The notes under the pieces: generated by a model
The model's database searches: none
What the model saw: only the letters and a program-made list of their open reading frames with translations
Told to the model about the DNA's origin: nothing
Part shown: positions 45,144 to 54,538 of the stretch, piece by piece
Layout: each line of letters starts with the position of its first letter
Position numbering within the stretch: position 1 is the first letter of the stretch
Made by a program: the position numbers and the translations under genes
From: Corynebacterium efficiens YS-314
GTDB taxonomy: Bacteria > Actinomycetota > Actinomycetes > Mycobacteriales > Mycobacteriaceae
Direction of reading: 5' to 3'
NCBI RefSeq assembly: GCF_000011305.1
Contig: NC_004369.1
Coordinates: 558,001 to 622,000, forward strand
DNA: 64,000 bases

Positions 45144-45512
45144 ATGGCACGTCTAGCTGGTGTTGATCTCCCGCGCAACAAGCGCATGGAGATCGCTCTC
45201 ACCTACATCTACGGCATCGGCCCAGCCCGAGCCAAGCAGCTTCTCGAGGAGACCGGCGTCTCTCCTGATCTGCGCACCGACAACCTCACGGACGAGCAGA
45301 TCGCTTCTCTTCGTGATGTCATCGAAGCCACCTGGAAGGTCGAGGGTGACCTCCGCCGCGAGGTTCAGGCTGACATCCGTCGCAAGATCGAGATCGGTTC
45401 CTACCAGGGCCTGCGTCACCGCCGTGGCCTGCCCGTTCGTGGTCAGCGCACCAAGACCAATGCGCGTACGCGTAAGGGTCCTAAGAAGACGATCGCCGGA
45501 AAGAAGAAGTAG
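45144..45512 (+). CDS. rpsM: 30S ribosomal protein S13
   Basis: 122 residues beginning [20 protein letters not shown]. The C-terminal [20 protein letters not shown] signature is complete, ending in a basic tail. It bridges the subunits and contacts P-site tRNA. GGAAAGGTAAC precedes the ATG. It starts the alpha operon run rpsM-rpsK-rpsD-rpoA-rplQ. Confidence 0.97.
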   Translation: MARLAGVDLPRNKRMEIALTYIYGIGPARAKQLLEETGVSPDLRTDNLTDEQIASLRDVIEATWKVEGDLRREVQADIRRKIEIGSYQGLRHRRGLPVRGQRTKTNARTRKGPKKTIAGKKK

Positions 45513-45515
45513 AAC

Positions 45516-45920
45516 ATGCCTCCTAAAGCACGCTCCGGCGCGCGCCGTACCGGCCGTCGCGTCGTAAAGAAGAATGTGGCCCAGGGCCACGCATACATCA
45601 AGTCCACCTTTAACAACACCATCGTGTCGATCACTGACCCGAACGGCGCCGTTATCTCCTGGGCTTCCTCTGGTCACGTCGGATTCAAGGGCTCTCGTAA
45701 GTCCACTCCGTTTGCTGCTCAGATGGCCGCTGAAAACGCTGCCCGCAAGGCAATGGATCACGGCATGAAGAAGGTTGACGTTTTCGTCAAGGGCCCGGGC
45801 TCGGGCCGAGAGACCGCTATCCGTTCCCTCCAGGCCGCCGGCCTCGAGGTCAGCTCGATCTCCGACGTGACCCCACAGCCGCACAACGGCTGCCGTCCGC
45901 CGAAGCGTCGTCGCGTTTAA
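45516..45920 (+). CDS. rpsK: 30S ribosomal protein S11
   Basis: 134 residues with a basic N terminus ([20 protein letters not shown]) and the C-terminal signature [20 protein letters not shown]. It lines the E site of the platform. It is 3 nt after rpsM. Confidence 0.97.
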   Translation: MPPKARSGARRTGRRVVKKNVAQGHAYIKSTFNNTIVSITDPNGAVISWASSGHVGFKGSRKSTPFAAQMAAENAARKAMDHGMKKVDVFVKGPGSGRETAIRSLQAAGLEVSSISDVTPQPHNGCRPPKRRRV

Positions 45921-45942
45921 TAGGGAAGGAAGAGGATAAAAA

Positions 45943-46548
45943 ATGGCTCGTTATACCGGCCCAGCAACCCGTAAATCCCGTCGCCTTCGCGTCGACCTCG
46001 TCGGCGGAGACATGGCATTCGAGCGTCGCCCGTACCCTCCGGGACAGGCAGGACGCGCTCGCATCAAGGAGTCCGAGTACCTGCTGCAGCTCCAGGAGAA
46101 GCAGAAGGCTCGTTTCATCTACGGTGTCATGGAGAAGCAGTTCCGTCGTTACTACGCCGAGGCTAATCGTCGCCCGGGCAAGACCGGTGAGAACCTGGTC
46201 GTCATGCTCGAGTCCCGCCTCGACAACGTCGTCTACCGCGCAGGTCTCGCACGCACCCGCCGCCAGGCACGTCAGCTCGTCTCCCACGGCCACTTCGTGG
46301 TCAACGGCAAGGCAGTTGACGTTCCATCCTTCCGCGTTTCTCAGTACGACATCATCGATGTCCGTGAGAAGTCCCAGAAGATGAACTGGTTCGAAGAGGC
46401 ACAGGACAACCTCGTCGACGCCATCGTTCCGGCCTGGCTGCAGGTCGTTCCGTCTACCCTGCGCATCCTCGTGCACCAGTTGCCCGAGCGCGCTCAGATC
46501 GACATTCCGCTGCAGGAGCAGCTGATCGTCGAGTTTTACTCGAAGTAA
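45943..46548 (+). CDS. rpsD: 30S ribosomal protein S4
   Basis: 201 residues. The S4 RNA-binding domain is ESRLDNVVYRAGLARTRRQA followed by RQLVSHGHFVVNGKAVDVPS. It lacks the N-terminal zinc-finger cysteines of some paralogues. It is a primary 16S rRNA binder, and in E. coli represses the alpha operon. GGGAAGGAAGAGG precedes it. Confidence 0.97.
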   Translation: MARYTGPATRKSRRLRVDLVGGDMAFERRPYPPGQAGRARIKESEYLLQLQEKQKARFIYGVMEKQFRRYYAEANRRPGKTGENLVVMLESRLDNVVYRAGLARTRRQARQLVSHGHFVVNGKAVDVPSFRVSQYDIIDVREKSQKMNWFEEAQDNLVDAIVPAWLQVVPSTLRILVHQLPERAQIDIPLQEQLIVEFYSK

Positions 46549-46657
46549 TTTCTGCCCACCCGGCATTCCCGCCGGGCTGGCAGGTTTCTTCCCGCATTCA
46601 TCATCCTTTCCGCCTACCGACGTCAAATAGCGGGCGTCATTCAAGGAGAGTTCTTCA

Positions 46658-47674
46658 ATGCTCATTTCACAGCGACCCACCCTCACCGAGGAATTCATCG
46701 ATTCCTCCCGTTCCAAGTTCATCATTGAGCCTCTGGAGCCGGGTTTCGGCTACACCCTCGGTAACTCCCTCCGCCGCACCCTGCTGTCGTCCATCCCGGG
46801 CGCAGCGGTCACCAGCGTGAAGATCGACGGTGTACTCCACGAGTTCACCACGATCAACGGGATCAAGGAGGATGTCTCCGACATCATCCTGAACATCAAG
46901 GGCCTGGTTCTGTCCTCCGACTCTGACGAGCCGGTGATCATGCACCTCAGCAAGGAGGGCCCGGGCGTCGTCACTGCCGGCGACATCGAGCCACCTGCAG
47001 ATGTGGAGATCCACAACCCGGATCTGCACATTGCAACCCTGAACGAGAATGCCAAGCTGGACATCGAGCTCATCGTCGAGCGTGGGCGTGGTTACGTCCC
47101 CGCCACCATGACCGCAACCGGTGGTGACATCGGCCGTATCCCGGTCGATCAGATCTACTCCCCGGTCCTGAAGGTCAGCTACAAGGTCGAGGCCACCCGT
47201 GTGGAGCAGCGCACCGACTTCGACAAGCTGATCATCGACGTTGAAACCAAGAACTCCATCTCCGCGCGTGACGCCCTGGCGTCGGCAGGCAAGACCCTGG
47301 TTGAGCTGTTCGGTCTCGCCCGCGAGCTGAACGTCGCTGCTGAAGGCATCGAGATCGGCCCCTCCCCACAGGAGACCGAGTACATCGCCGCCTACAGCAT
47401 GCCGATTGAGGATCTGGACTTCTCCGTCCGTTCCTACAACTGCCTCAAGCGCGAGGACATCCACACCGTGGGTGAGCTCGCTGAGCGCGCTGAGTCCGAT
47501 CTGCTGGATATCCGCAACTTCGGACAGAAGTCGATCAATGAGGTCAAGATCAAGCTCGCCGGTCTGGGCCTGACCCTGAAGGATGCTCCTGAAGACTTCG
47601 ATCCATCCACCCTTGAAGGCTACGACGCCGAGACTGGTGGCTACATCGATGTTGAGCCGGAAGATGCCGAGTAA
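46658..47674 (+). CDS. rpoA: RNA polymerase subunit alpha
   Basis: 338 residues. The N-terminal dimerisation domain has [20 protein letters not shown] and the adjacent [18 protein letters not shown]. The C-terminal domain (about 250-315) has [20 protein letters not shown] and [20 protein letters not shown], which contacts activators and UP elements. It ends in an acidic tail. A 109-bp gap precedes it with CAAGGAGAG before the ATG. Confidence 0.97.
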   Translation: MLISQRPTLTEEFIDSSRSKFIIEPLEPGFGYTLGNSLRRTLLSSIPGAAVTSVKIDGVLHEFTTINGIKEDVSDIILNIKGLVLSSDSDEPVIMHLSKEGPGVVTAGDIEPPADVEIHNPDLHIATLNENAKLDIELIVERGRGYVPATMTATGGDIGRIPVDQIYSPVLKVSYKVEATRVEQRTDFDKLIIDVETKNSISARDALASAGKTLVELFGLARELNVAAEGIEIGPSPQETEYIAAYSMPIEDLDFSVRSYNCLKREDIHTVGELAERAESDLLDIRNFGQKSINEVKIKLAGLGLTLKDAPEDFDPSTLEGYDAETGGYIDVEPEDAE

Positions 47675-47728
47675 GTCGCAATAGGCCCCCGGGCCGCGCT
47701 CACACCATACGTACACGAGGAGTACACC

Positions 47729-48283
47729 ATGCCTACCCCTAAGAAGGGCGCCCGTCTCGGCGGTTCCGCGAGCCACCAGAAGAAGATTCTTTCTAACCTG
47801 GCTGCTTCGCTGTTCGAGCACGGCGCTATCAAGACCACCGATGCCAAGGCAAAGACTCTGCGTCCATACGCTGAGAAGCTGATCACCAAGGCAAAGTCCG
47901 GTACCGTCGCAGACCGTCGTAACGTCCTGGCACTGATCCCCAACAAGGACATCGTTGCCTACCTGTTCGACGAGCTTGCACCCAAGTTCGAGAACCGTGC
48001 CGGTGGTTACACCCGCATCATCAAGCTGGAGAACCGTAAGGGCGACAACGCTCCTATGTCCCAGATCTCCCTCGTTCTGGAGGAGACCGTCTCCGCAGAG
48101 GCCACCCGTGCCGCACGCGCAGCAGCCTCCAAGCAGACCGCCGATGAGGCCCAGGTTGAAGAGACCCCGGCTGAAGAGGTAACCGAGGAGACCGCTGCAG
48201 AAGAGACCACCGAGGCCGCACAGGCTGACGAGGCTCCTGCAGAAGAGGCTCCGGTTGAGGAGAAGAAGGACGAAGAGAAGTAA
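47729..48283 (+). CDS. rplQ: 50S ribosomal protein L17 with acidic C-terminal extension
   Basis: 184 residues. The L17 core (about 1-120) has [20 protein letters not shown] and the DEL/AP...[20 protein letters not shown] block. After it comes a Glu/Ala/Thr-rich low-complexity tail of about 60 residues, common in actinobacteria and probably disordered. It is the last gene of the alpha operon. Confidence 0.96.
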   Translation: MPTPKKGARLGGSASHQKKILSNLAASLFEHGAIKTTDAKAKTLRPYAEKLITKAKSGTVADRRNVLALIPNKDIVAYLFDELAPKFENRAGGYTRIIKLENRKGDNAPMSQISLVLEETVSAEATRAARAAASKQTADEAQVEETPAEEVTEETAAEETTEAAQADEAPAEEAPVEEKKDEEK

Positions 48284-48312
48284 TTCTCCCCCTCCTCTGA
48301 TCCCCTGAAGAC

Positions 48313-48359
48313 ACACCCCGTACCACCGGCCCACCGCGGCAGGAGGTACGGGGTGTTTC
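48313..48359 (+). terminator. Rho-independent terminator after rplQ
   Basis: ACACCCCGTACC / GGTACGGGGTGT, a perfect 12-bp stem around a GC-rich loop, followed by TTCCC. It ends the alpha operon. Confidence 0.85.
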
Positions 48360-48420
48360 CCATTGCCCGCCGCATGCTCTGAGTCTTCCCAACCCCCGGG
48401 CAGGGTGGAACAATGGGGTC

Positions 48421-49236
48421 ATGGTGTACCGACTCTCCGGCCTGCTCCTGGTGGTCAGTGCGGTCGTGGGCCTGATCGGGCAGATGGTGGCCGCGGTGCG
48501 GTGGCAGGGGCATTACTATCCCGCCGAGCACCTCATCAGTGATCTCGGGTTGACCGGGTGTGTCCCTCTGCGTGATGTCTTCGGGCCCCGTTATATCTGC
48601 AGCCCGGGACATGACTGGTTCAACCGGGGGCTGGTGCTCGCCGGTGCGCTGCAGGTGGTCGCCGCGGTGATGCTGCTGCCCGCAGGAAGGGGGCACAACC
48701 GCCGGGATACCGTGGCCGGGCACCGGTGGGTGGGTGTCCTGGTGGGGATCGCGGGAATGTGCCTGGGTACTGTGGGATGGTATCCCCGTGATGTGATGGG
48801 TGGCATCCACGACATCGCCGGGGTGCTGTACGCGGTGGCGATGTGGTGGGCCATGATCATCGCCGTCCGGGCTACCAGCCATGCAACGGATCGGCACCTG
48901 CTGCCCATGGTGCACGGCAGTTACCGGGGCTGGACCATCGTGATGCTGCTGGTGTCCATCGGCGGTTTCCTGGCCCTGATCGCGTTGGGGCCGTTCACCA
49001 ACCTCCCGGGCTTCTTCGAACGCCTGTGGTTCGGGATGTTGGCGGGGTGGACGGCTGTGTTGGGGGCGGCACTGTGGCGTAAACCCACGTGGCGTCAGCA
49101 CGAGCAACGCAAGTGGCAGCGACGCAGTGAGCGCGACGCCCACCGGGAAGAAATTGATGATGCCCTCAGAAAGGCAGTGGAAACTCTTGACAACAACCAG
49201 TCCAACCGTGCGGATCAGACTCGATCTGGATTATGA
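48421..49236 (+). CDS. DUF998-family membrane protein
   Basis: 271 residues with about six transmembrane segments ([20 protein letters not shown] first). [16 protein letters not shown] near the N terminus is typical of DUF998 proteins, whose function is unknown. A cytoplasmic charged tail (about 225-271) includes the part that overlaps the start of truA. The overlap suggests translational coupling with truA. Confidence 0.75.
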   Translation: MVYRLSGLLLVVSAVVGLIGQMVAAVRWQGHYYPAEHLISDLGLTGCVPLRDVFGPRYICSPGHDWFNRGLVLAGALQVVAAVMLLPAGRGHNRRDTVAGHRWVGVLVGIAGMCLGTVGWYPRDVMGGIHDIAGVLYAVAMWWAMIIAVRATSHATDRHLLPMVHGSYRGWTIVMLLVSIGGFLALIALGPFTNLPGFFERLWFGMLAGWTAVLGAALWRKPTWRQHEQRKWQRRSERDAHREEIDDALRKAVETLDNNQSNRADQTRSGL

Positions 49237-50056
49237 CGGCACCGATTTCCACGGCTGGGCCAGACAGGGGGACAGTGACCTGCGGACCGTGCAGAAGGTC
49301 CTGGAGGATAACCTCGGCATGGTCCTGCGTGCCCCCGTTGAGCTGACCGTGGCGGGCCGTACCGATGCCGGTGTCCACGCAGCGGGTCAGGTGGCCCATT
49401 TCGATATTCCCCGGGAGTCCCTGCAGCAGCGTTCCATCGACGGGGATCCCACGAAGCTGGTGCGGCGTCTGAGCAGGCTCCTGCCGGAGGATATCCGCGT
49501 CCACGGGGTCAACTACGCCCCCGAGGGTTTCGACGCCCGTTTCTCCGCGCTGCGCCGGCACTATGTCTACCGCATCACCACCCACCCCGCCGGGCCGCTG
49601 CCCACCCGGGTGCGGGATACCGCTGCCTGGCCGAAACCGGTGGACATCCAGGCGATGCAGACGGCCGCGGATGTTCTCATCGGACTCCATGACTTCGTCG
49701 CGTTCTGCAAGGCTAAACCGAATGCCTCTACGGTGCGTGAGCTGCAGGAATTCACCTGGCACGATGTGTCCACCCCGACCGAGCCCCAGCTCTACGAGGC
49801 CCATGTGGTCGCCGATGCGTTCTGCTGGTCCATGGTGCGGTCTCTGGTGGGGTCCTGCATGGCAGTCGGGGAGGGTCGCCGGGCGGGGGATTTCACGGCG
49901 CAGCTGCTCACCGCCACCGAGCGCAGCCCCGATGTGCCGGTGGCGCCGGCGAAGGGCCTGAGCCTGGTCGGGGTGGATTACCCCGACGATGATCAACTCC
50001 GTGCCCGCGCGGAGGAAACCCGTGCGGTGCGTGGGGCACTGCCGGGTGCGCCCTGA
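49157..50056 (+). CDS. truA: tRNA pseudouridine(38-40) synthase TruA
   Basis: 299 residues from this ATG. The catalytic aspartate lies in [17 protein letters not shown] (about Asp70). [18 protein letters not shown] and the C-terminal [19 protein letters not shown] are typical. It modifies positions 38-40 of tRNA anticodon arms. The start is uncertain: GGAAGAA precedes this ATG, but a TTG at 49187 or an earlier codon is possible. It overlaps the DUF998 gene. rplQ-truA is a conserved order. Confidence 0.92.
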   Translation: MMPSERQWKLLTTTSPTVRIRLDLDYDGTDFHGWARQGDSDLRTVQKVLEDNLGMVLRAPVELTVAGRTDAGVHAAGQVAHFDIPRESLQQRSIDGDPTKLVRRLSRLLPEDIRVHGVNYAPEGFDARFSALRRHYVYRITTHPAGPLPTRVRDTAAWPKPVDIQAMQTAADVLIGLHDFVAFCKAKPNASTVRELQEFTWHDVSTPTEPQLYEAHVVADAFCWSMVRSLVGSCMAVGEGRRAGDFTAQLLTATERSPDVPVAPAKGLSLVGVDYPDDDQLRARAEETRAVRGALPGAP

Positions 50057-50144
50057 TGAATCCGCGAGCCTTCGACCACTGGCTTGAGGGTCAGCGCTAC
50101 ACTCGTTGCGTGGCTGATATCAAGAATCCGGTGGGTGGGGTGCC

Positions 50145-52526
50145 ATGCTGACCACAGTGTGGATAGCTCTGCTCGTCTTCACCGTTCCCGGTCTGGTGGT
50201 CTCGTGGATCTCCGGGCTCAAGCTGCCGTGGGCGGCGGCGGCGTCCATTCCGGTCTCCTTCGGCATCTACGGCATGGCCGCCTGGGTGCTGGGCATGTGG
50301 GATATGCGTTTCGACGTCCGTTCCGCCACCATCGCCACCCTCATCACAGCGGTGGTGGCGCTCGTCTGGCGGCTGGGGTGGATCACGGTGGCGGTGGTTC
50401 GACGGCGGCGGGAGGGGCGTCGACAAGCACCTGAGGAAGCACCTGCTGAAGAGGACGCACCCGCCGAACCGCCGAACCGGTGGCGTGTGGCGCTCGCCTA
50501 CGCCCGCAACGGTGGGCTTCTCGACCACCGGTGGTTGCTGCCCGCGGCTGGCGTCGGCGTGGGTGCCTGGCTCATCATCGACCGTGCCCTCGACCTGCTG
50601 CTGAGCACCCGCCACGGTCTGGATGACATCTTCCAGGGCTGGGATGTGCACTGGCATGCGTCCACGGTGCGGTTCATCGCGGAGACCGGTATCGCCTCCT
50701 CGACCCGGATGGGGGAACTGCGCAACATCGAGACGCAGCAGGAGTTGTTCTACCCCTCCGCCTGGCATGCCGGTGCGTTCCTCGTTGCGGACCTGGCGGA
50801 GCTGACCCCCAATGAGGCCACCAACCTCACCGGCATCGTGCTGTCCGGCCTGCTGTTGCCGCTCGCGGTGGCGCTCATCGCGTGGCGCCTGATCAACAAC
50901 CGTGGGCTGACCGCCCAGATCGGTGCCGGGTTCGCGGGCCTGGCGGTCATCGGATCCCCGGTGCTGTTCTGGGTGGGCAACTACGTTGGTGCCTGGCCGT
51001 ATGTGGCCGCCATCGGTGCCTCCGGTGTGGTGCTTGCCCTGTTCATGTCGCTGCCGTATGCCCCCGTGCGGATCCTCGCCGCGCTGGTGGCGTTCATCGG
51101 CATGTTCCAGCTCCATCCGTCGGCGGTGACCATCGTCGTGCTCGCCCTGGTGCTGTGGTGGCTGACCCACCTGCTGTGGAAACCCAGCCGTGCCTCCGAC
51201 ACCTTTGCCCGCGGGGCGCTGGTGCGTCTGCGCGATGTGGGTATCCTCGCCATCACCGGCATCGCGGGCGCGCTGCTCGTGCTGCCCCAGGTGCTCTCCG
51301 GTGCGGAGCAGACCGAGGATGTGCTGTCCTATTCCGCGGAGGTGGATGTCACCCGCACGGAATCGTGGATCAGGGCCCTGACGATGGACACCCGCCACGT
51401 GGATTCCTTCGGCGATATCGACCTCACCCCGCTGCTCGTCTTCGCCGCCATCGGCGGAGTGGTGGCACTGGTGTGGCGGATCAACCTGTGGGCGCCACTG
51501 TTCTACTTCATCAGCCTGGCGCTGACCGTCAACTCCCTCAAACCCTTCGGTGAGCCGTGGGGTGACTGGTTGGGCATCATCGGTGGTCTGCACTATTCCA
51601 CCGGGCATCGCCTCATCATGCCGGTAGCCCTGTTCACCTTCGCCGCCGCGGGTATCGGCCTGGCCGCGGTGATCCGCCTGATCTGCCTCGGCCCGGTGAA
51701 ACAGTTCGCCAGGGTGTCGGCCGCCGCCTCAGTGGTGCTGGCCCTCGTGGTCGCGGTGCCGCTGCAATCCTGGGCCCGCGACCTGGTGGAGGAGGGATCC
51801 GAGTTCAGTATCCTCGCCCCCCATGATGACCGCATGGTCAATGACGCCGACCGCGCCGCCTGGGACTGGCTGATCGAGCAGCCCGGTGGCCGGGAACTGC
51901 GTGTGATGGGCGACCCGGCTGATGGACATGGCTGGATGTACGCCTACAACGGTCTGCAGTCCGTCTCCCGCCACTACGCCTGGCCGGCGGCCGGTGAGGG
52001 CACGGCCACGGCCCTGCTGTTCTGGTGGCCCCAGCTACTGGGTGCGGGTAATGATGGTGATCCCGATCAGATCAATGATGTGGATCAGGCCGCAGTGGAT
52101 CTCAATGTTGGTTTCTTCTACGCCTCGCCGTGGCCGTTCTGGGCCTTCCAGGAACCGAACCTGCGGATCTACGATGAGCTGTGGACAACCCCCGGTGTCA
52201 CCCCGGTCTACCGGCAGGAGAATGTCACCATCTTCGCCGTGAATCAGCTGTTCACCGATGAGCAGCTCGATCAGATGCGCGCGCCGGGTAACTCCCCGGA
52301 GCCGCTGCCGCCACTGCCCACCAAGGGTGAGCTCGGCCTGGCGGAGACCGCGGAGGAGTGGGATGAGACCTACTACCACCGCCCCACCACCAACCAGAAT
52401 GAGGACACCGGGGGCGGACCGTTCGCCCCGGACCCCCAGCTGACCACCACCGAGGAGGTCCTCTCCCTCAACTCCTGGACCCCCGGCCCGCAGTCCGCTG
52501 AACCGGTGGGCACAACCCAGGGTTAG
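50145..52526 (+). CDS. Large polytopic membrane protein, DUF6541-like
   Basis: 793 residues. About 13-15 hydrophobic segments span the first 560 residues, interrupted by a charged, proline-rich loop (about 85-115) that carries a copy of the dispersed 13-mer. HWHASTVRFIAETGIASSTR and YPSAWHAGAFLVADL resemble the early extracytoplasmic loop of GT-C-type glycosyltransferases and DUF6541 proteins. A C-terminal extracytoplasmic domain (about 570-793) follows. A role in envelope glycan or lipoglycan assembly is possible but not shown. A terminator follows. Confidence 0.65.
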   Translation: MLTTVWIALLVFTVPGLVVSWISGLKLPWAAAASIPVSFGIYGMAAWVLGMWDMRFDVRSATIATLITAVVALVWRLGWITVAVVRRRREGRRQAPEEAPAEEDAPAEPPNRWRVALAYARNGGLLDHRWLLPAAGVGVGAWLIIDRALDLLLSTRHGLDDIFQGWDVHWHASTVRFIAETGIASSTRMGELRNIETQQELFYPSAWHAGAFLVADLAELTPNEATNLTGIVLSGLLLPLAVALIAWRLINNRGLTAQIGAGFAGLAVIGSPVLFWVGNYVGAWPYVAAIGASGVVLALFMSLPYAPVRILAALVAFIGMFQLHPSAVTIVVLALVLWWLTHLLWKPSRASDTFARGALVRLRDVGILAITGIAGALLVLPQVLSGAEQTEDVLSYSAEVDVTRTESWIRALTMDTRHVDSFGDIDLTPLLVFAAIGGVVALVWRINLWAPLFYFISLALTVNSLKPFGEPWGDWLGIIGGLHYSTGHRLIMPVALFTFAAAGIGLAAVIRLICLGPVKQFARVSAAASVVLALVVAVPLQSWARDLVEEGSEFSILAPHDDRMVNDADRAAWDWLIEQPGGRELRVMGDPADGHGWMYAYNGLQSVSRHYAWPAAGEGTATALLFWWPQLLGAGNDGDPDQINDVDQAAVDLNVGFFYASPWPFWAFQEPNLRIYDELWTTPGVTPVYRQENVTIFAVNQLFTDEQLDQMRAPGNSPEPLPPLPTKGELGLAETAEEWDETYYHRPTTNQNEDTGGGPFAPDPQLTTTEEVLSLNSWTPGPQSAEPVGTTQG
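50416..50428 (-). repeat. Copy of dispersed 13-mer, reverse orientation, inside a coding linker
   Basis: GGCGTCGACAAGC, encoding part of the charged cytoplasmic linker GRRQAP of the DUF6541-like protein. Confidence 0.7.
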
Positions 52527-52553
52527 ACTGCGCAACCGGGCGGAAGGTTCCCA
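52522..52553 (-). promoter_or_regulatory. GGAACCT-N16-GTC motif, reverse orientation
   Basis: On the minus strand GGAACCT is followed exactly 16 nt later by GTC, through GGTTGCGCA. The same arrangement occurs at 57311-57340 and 62262-62292 on the plus strand. It overlaps the end of the DUF6541-like gene upstream of eccB. It could be an ECF-sigma-type promoter or an AACC-N-GGTT operator. Confidence 0.5.
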
Positions 52554-52593
52554 CCGGTTGCCCAGGGGTGGACAACCTCACATCCACGGACAA

Positions 52594-52630
52594 ACGCCTG
52601 TGACCTGCACTAAGGTCACAGGCGTCTTCA
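52594..52630 (+). terminator. Rho-independent terminator between the DUF6541-like gene and eccB
   Basis: ACGCCTGTGACCT / AGGTCACAGGCGT, a perfect 13-bp stem with a GCACTA loop followed by CTTCAG. Confidence 0.8.
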
Positions 52631-52656
52631 GTGTTGTCGGCGGGGGAGGGGTGTCC

Positions 52657-53913
52657 ATGGCTGAGGGGATTCTCATGCCCACCACCAGCGCGCAGGTATC
52701 GGGGCATAAGTTCCTGGTGCGCCGGGTGGAGCACGGCCTGGTGCTCGGTGATGTCCGCATGATCCACGATCCGCTCAGCCGACGCCGCCGGGCCCTGATT
52801 TTCGGGGCGGTGGCCTGTGTGCTCATGGCTGTCGCCTCCGTGGCGATGGCCCTGTTCCGCCCCGCCATCGACCCCGGGGACGCACCGGTCATCCGCGCGG
52901 AATCCGGTGCCCTGTTCGTCCGCCTCGATGGGGCGGTGCATCCGGTGGCCAACCTCGCCTCCGCACGCCTGATCGTCGGCGAACCGGTCGACCCGGTGCC
53001 CGCCAGCGACGCCATCATCAACGCCACACCACGTGGGGTGCCCGTCGGGCTTGTCGACGCCCCACCCATCATCGCCGACGCCCCCGACCGGGACGCGACC
53101 TGGGTGGGGTGCCAGGATGAGGCCACCGGCCTCATGCACGTTGCCGTGCTGGGGCAGCGACCCCCGGCACTGCGGGCGGGGCAGGGGGTGGTCGGGGCGT
53201 CGCAAAGCGTCGACGGCGGGGTGACGTGGCACCTGATCACCGACGCCGGGCGCGCGGTCATGCCGGGACCTGAGACCCATGAGGGGCGCGTGATCCGCCG
53301 ACACCTGGGGATCACCGATGCGACCCCGGTGTGGCATCTAAGCCACGACATGCTCAACCTCATCCCCGAACACCCGGCCGTGGCGTTTCCCCATCCACTG
53401 CCCGAGGTGGTGCAGGCGGGCTCCCGGTCCTGGATGCGGGTGGGGGAGGCACTGCAGCCGATCACCGCGCTGCAACACGGGATGCTCATCGACGCCGGCG
53501 CCCACACCGTCCACGAGATCCGCCCCGTCATCGGTGGTTATCCCGAGACCTCCGCCCTGCCGATGACCCTGCCCGCCACCCTGGTGGACTGGGTGGCGGT
53601 ACAGGACCGGCTGCTGTGCGCCGACGGCCTGGGTGCGGTGATGCTGGTCGACTCCCTGGAACCCGGGGTGGAACTGTCCGGGGAGTCCGTGGCCGTGGAG
53701 TTCCACGCCCCACCCACCGGAGCCGTGGGCGTGGACAGTGGCCACGGTTACTACCTGGTGGCCGATACCGGCCTGGTGCATGCGGTGGCCGATGGCACCA
53801 GCATGAGCGCGCTCGGGGTGGAGGAGGTCACCGAGGTACCGTGGCACATCCTGGCGCTGCTCCCGCAGGGCAGTGACCTGTCCGCCGGGGATGCGCTACG
53901 GGCGTTGTACTGA
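52657..53913 (+). CDS. eccB: Type VII secretion core protein EccB
   Basis: 418 residues. The family N terminus is MPTTSAQVSGHKFLVRRVEH, six residues after this ATG, followed by DVRMIHDPLSRRRR. One transmembrane helix (about 45-65) leads to a large extracytoplasmic domain with repeated short beta units. EccB is part of the membrane channel complex. GGGAGGGGTGTCC favours 52657; the ATG at 52675 is also possible and gives the canonical family start. A copy of the dispersed 13-mer lies at 53049. Confidence 0.88.
   Translation: MAEGILMPTTSAQVSGHKFLVRRVEHGLVLGDVRMIHDPLSRRRRALIFGAVACVLMAVASVAMALFRPAIDPGDAPVIRAESGALFVRLDGAVHPVANLASARLIVGEPVDPVPASDAIINATPRGVPVGLVDAPPIIADAPDRDATWVGCQDEATGLMHVAVLGQRPPALRAGQGVVGASQSVDGGVTWHLITDAGRAVMPGPETHEGRVIRRHLGITDATPVWHLSHDMLNLIPEHPAVAFPHPLPEVVQAGSRSWMRVGEALQPITALQHGMLIDAGAHTVHEIRPVIGGYPETSALPMTLPATLVDWVAVQDRLLCADGLGAVMLVDSLEPGVELSGESVAVEFHAPPTGAVGVDSGHGYYLVADTGLVHAVADGTSMSALGVEEVTEVPWHILALLPQGSDLSAGDALRALY
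53049..53061 (+). repeat. Copy of dispersed 13-mer inside eccB
   Basis: GCTTGTCGACGCC, coding for part of VGLVDAPP in the EccB extracytoplasmic domain. Confidence 0.7.
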
Positions 53914-54109
53914 CCTGGGGAGTTGGGCCGACAACTCCGATGAAACTGCCAGGTGAGAGGGGCATCTGTTAGGTAAAGTTATCTACTGTTGTCTATTGGC
54001 TTGAGGATTTGGCAGGATACATCGATGACCCCACACGGATCAGCCGGTGCCGCCACCATCGTGGCGTGCGCACCGTTTCCACCCGTCCCACAGGGGCGGT
54101 ACTGACTCC

Positions 54110-54538
54110 ATGGGGACAATGCGTGAACTGGTCCAGGACCGGATCGAACGCCTCCAGGACGCCCACGAGCGGAGCAAGAAGAAGAAATACGGATTCCTCG
54201 TCCGCCCCGCCACGCTGATCCTGGGTTGGGTGGTGATGATCATCGGCCTGATCACCATTCCACTGCCCGGGCAGGGCTGGCTGACCACCTTCATCGGTGT
54301 GGGCATCCTGTCCCTGGAACAGAACTGGGCCAAACGACTACTCGGGTGGGGCGTGCACCAGTACGACCGCTTCTTCGCCTGGTATGCCACCAAATCCTTC
54401 CGTTTCCGCATGCTCACCATGGCGGTGCTGCTCGTCCTCATCTGGATCGTGTTCGCCGTGACGTTCTGGGCGATGTGGATCTACGGCACCCTGCCCTGGG
54501 CGGATGAGTTCATGGAGTGGCTGGGCTTCAGCCGCTGA
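54110..54538 (+). CDS. PGPGW-motif transmembrane protein (TIGR02611-like)
   Basis: 142 residues. A basic cytoplasmic N terminus (HERSKKKKYG) is followed by a membrane segment (LILGWVVMIIGLITIPLPGQ). The IPLPGQGWLTTFIGVGIL stretch is the PGPGW-type motif. A second hydrophobic segment (LLVLIWIVFAVTFWAMWIYG) lies near the C terminus. It belongs to a small actinobacterial family of unknown function. Its 3' end overlaps the converging mycP gene by 58 nt. The start could be the next ATG three codons in. Confidence 0.78.
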   Translation: MGTMRELVQDRIERLQDAHERSKKKKYGFLVRPATLILGWVVMIIGLITIPLPGQGWLTTFIGVGILSLEQNWAKRLLGWGVHQYDRFFAWYATKSFRFRMLTMAVLLVLIWIVFAVTFWAMWIYGTLPWADEFMEWLGFSR

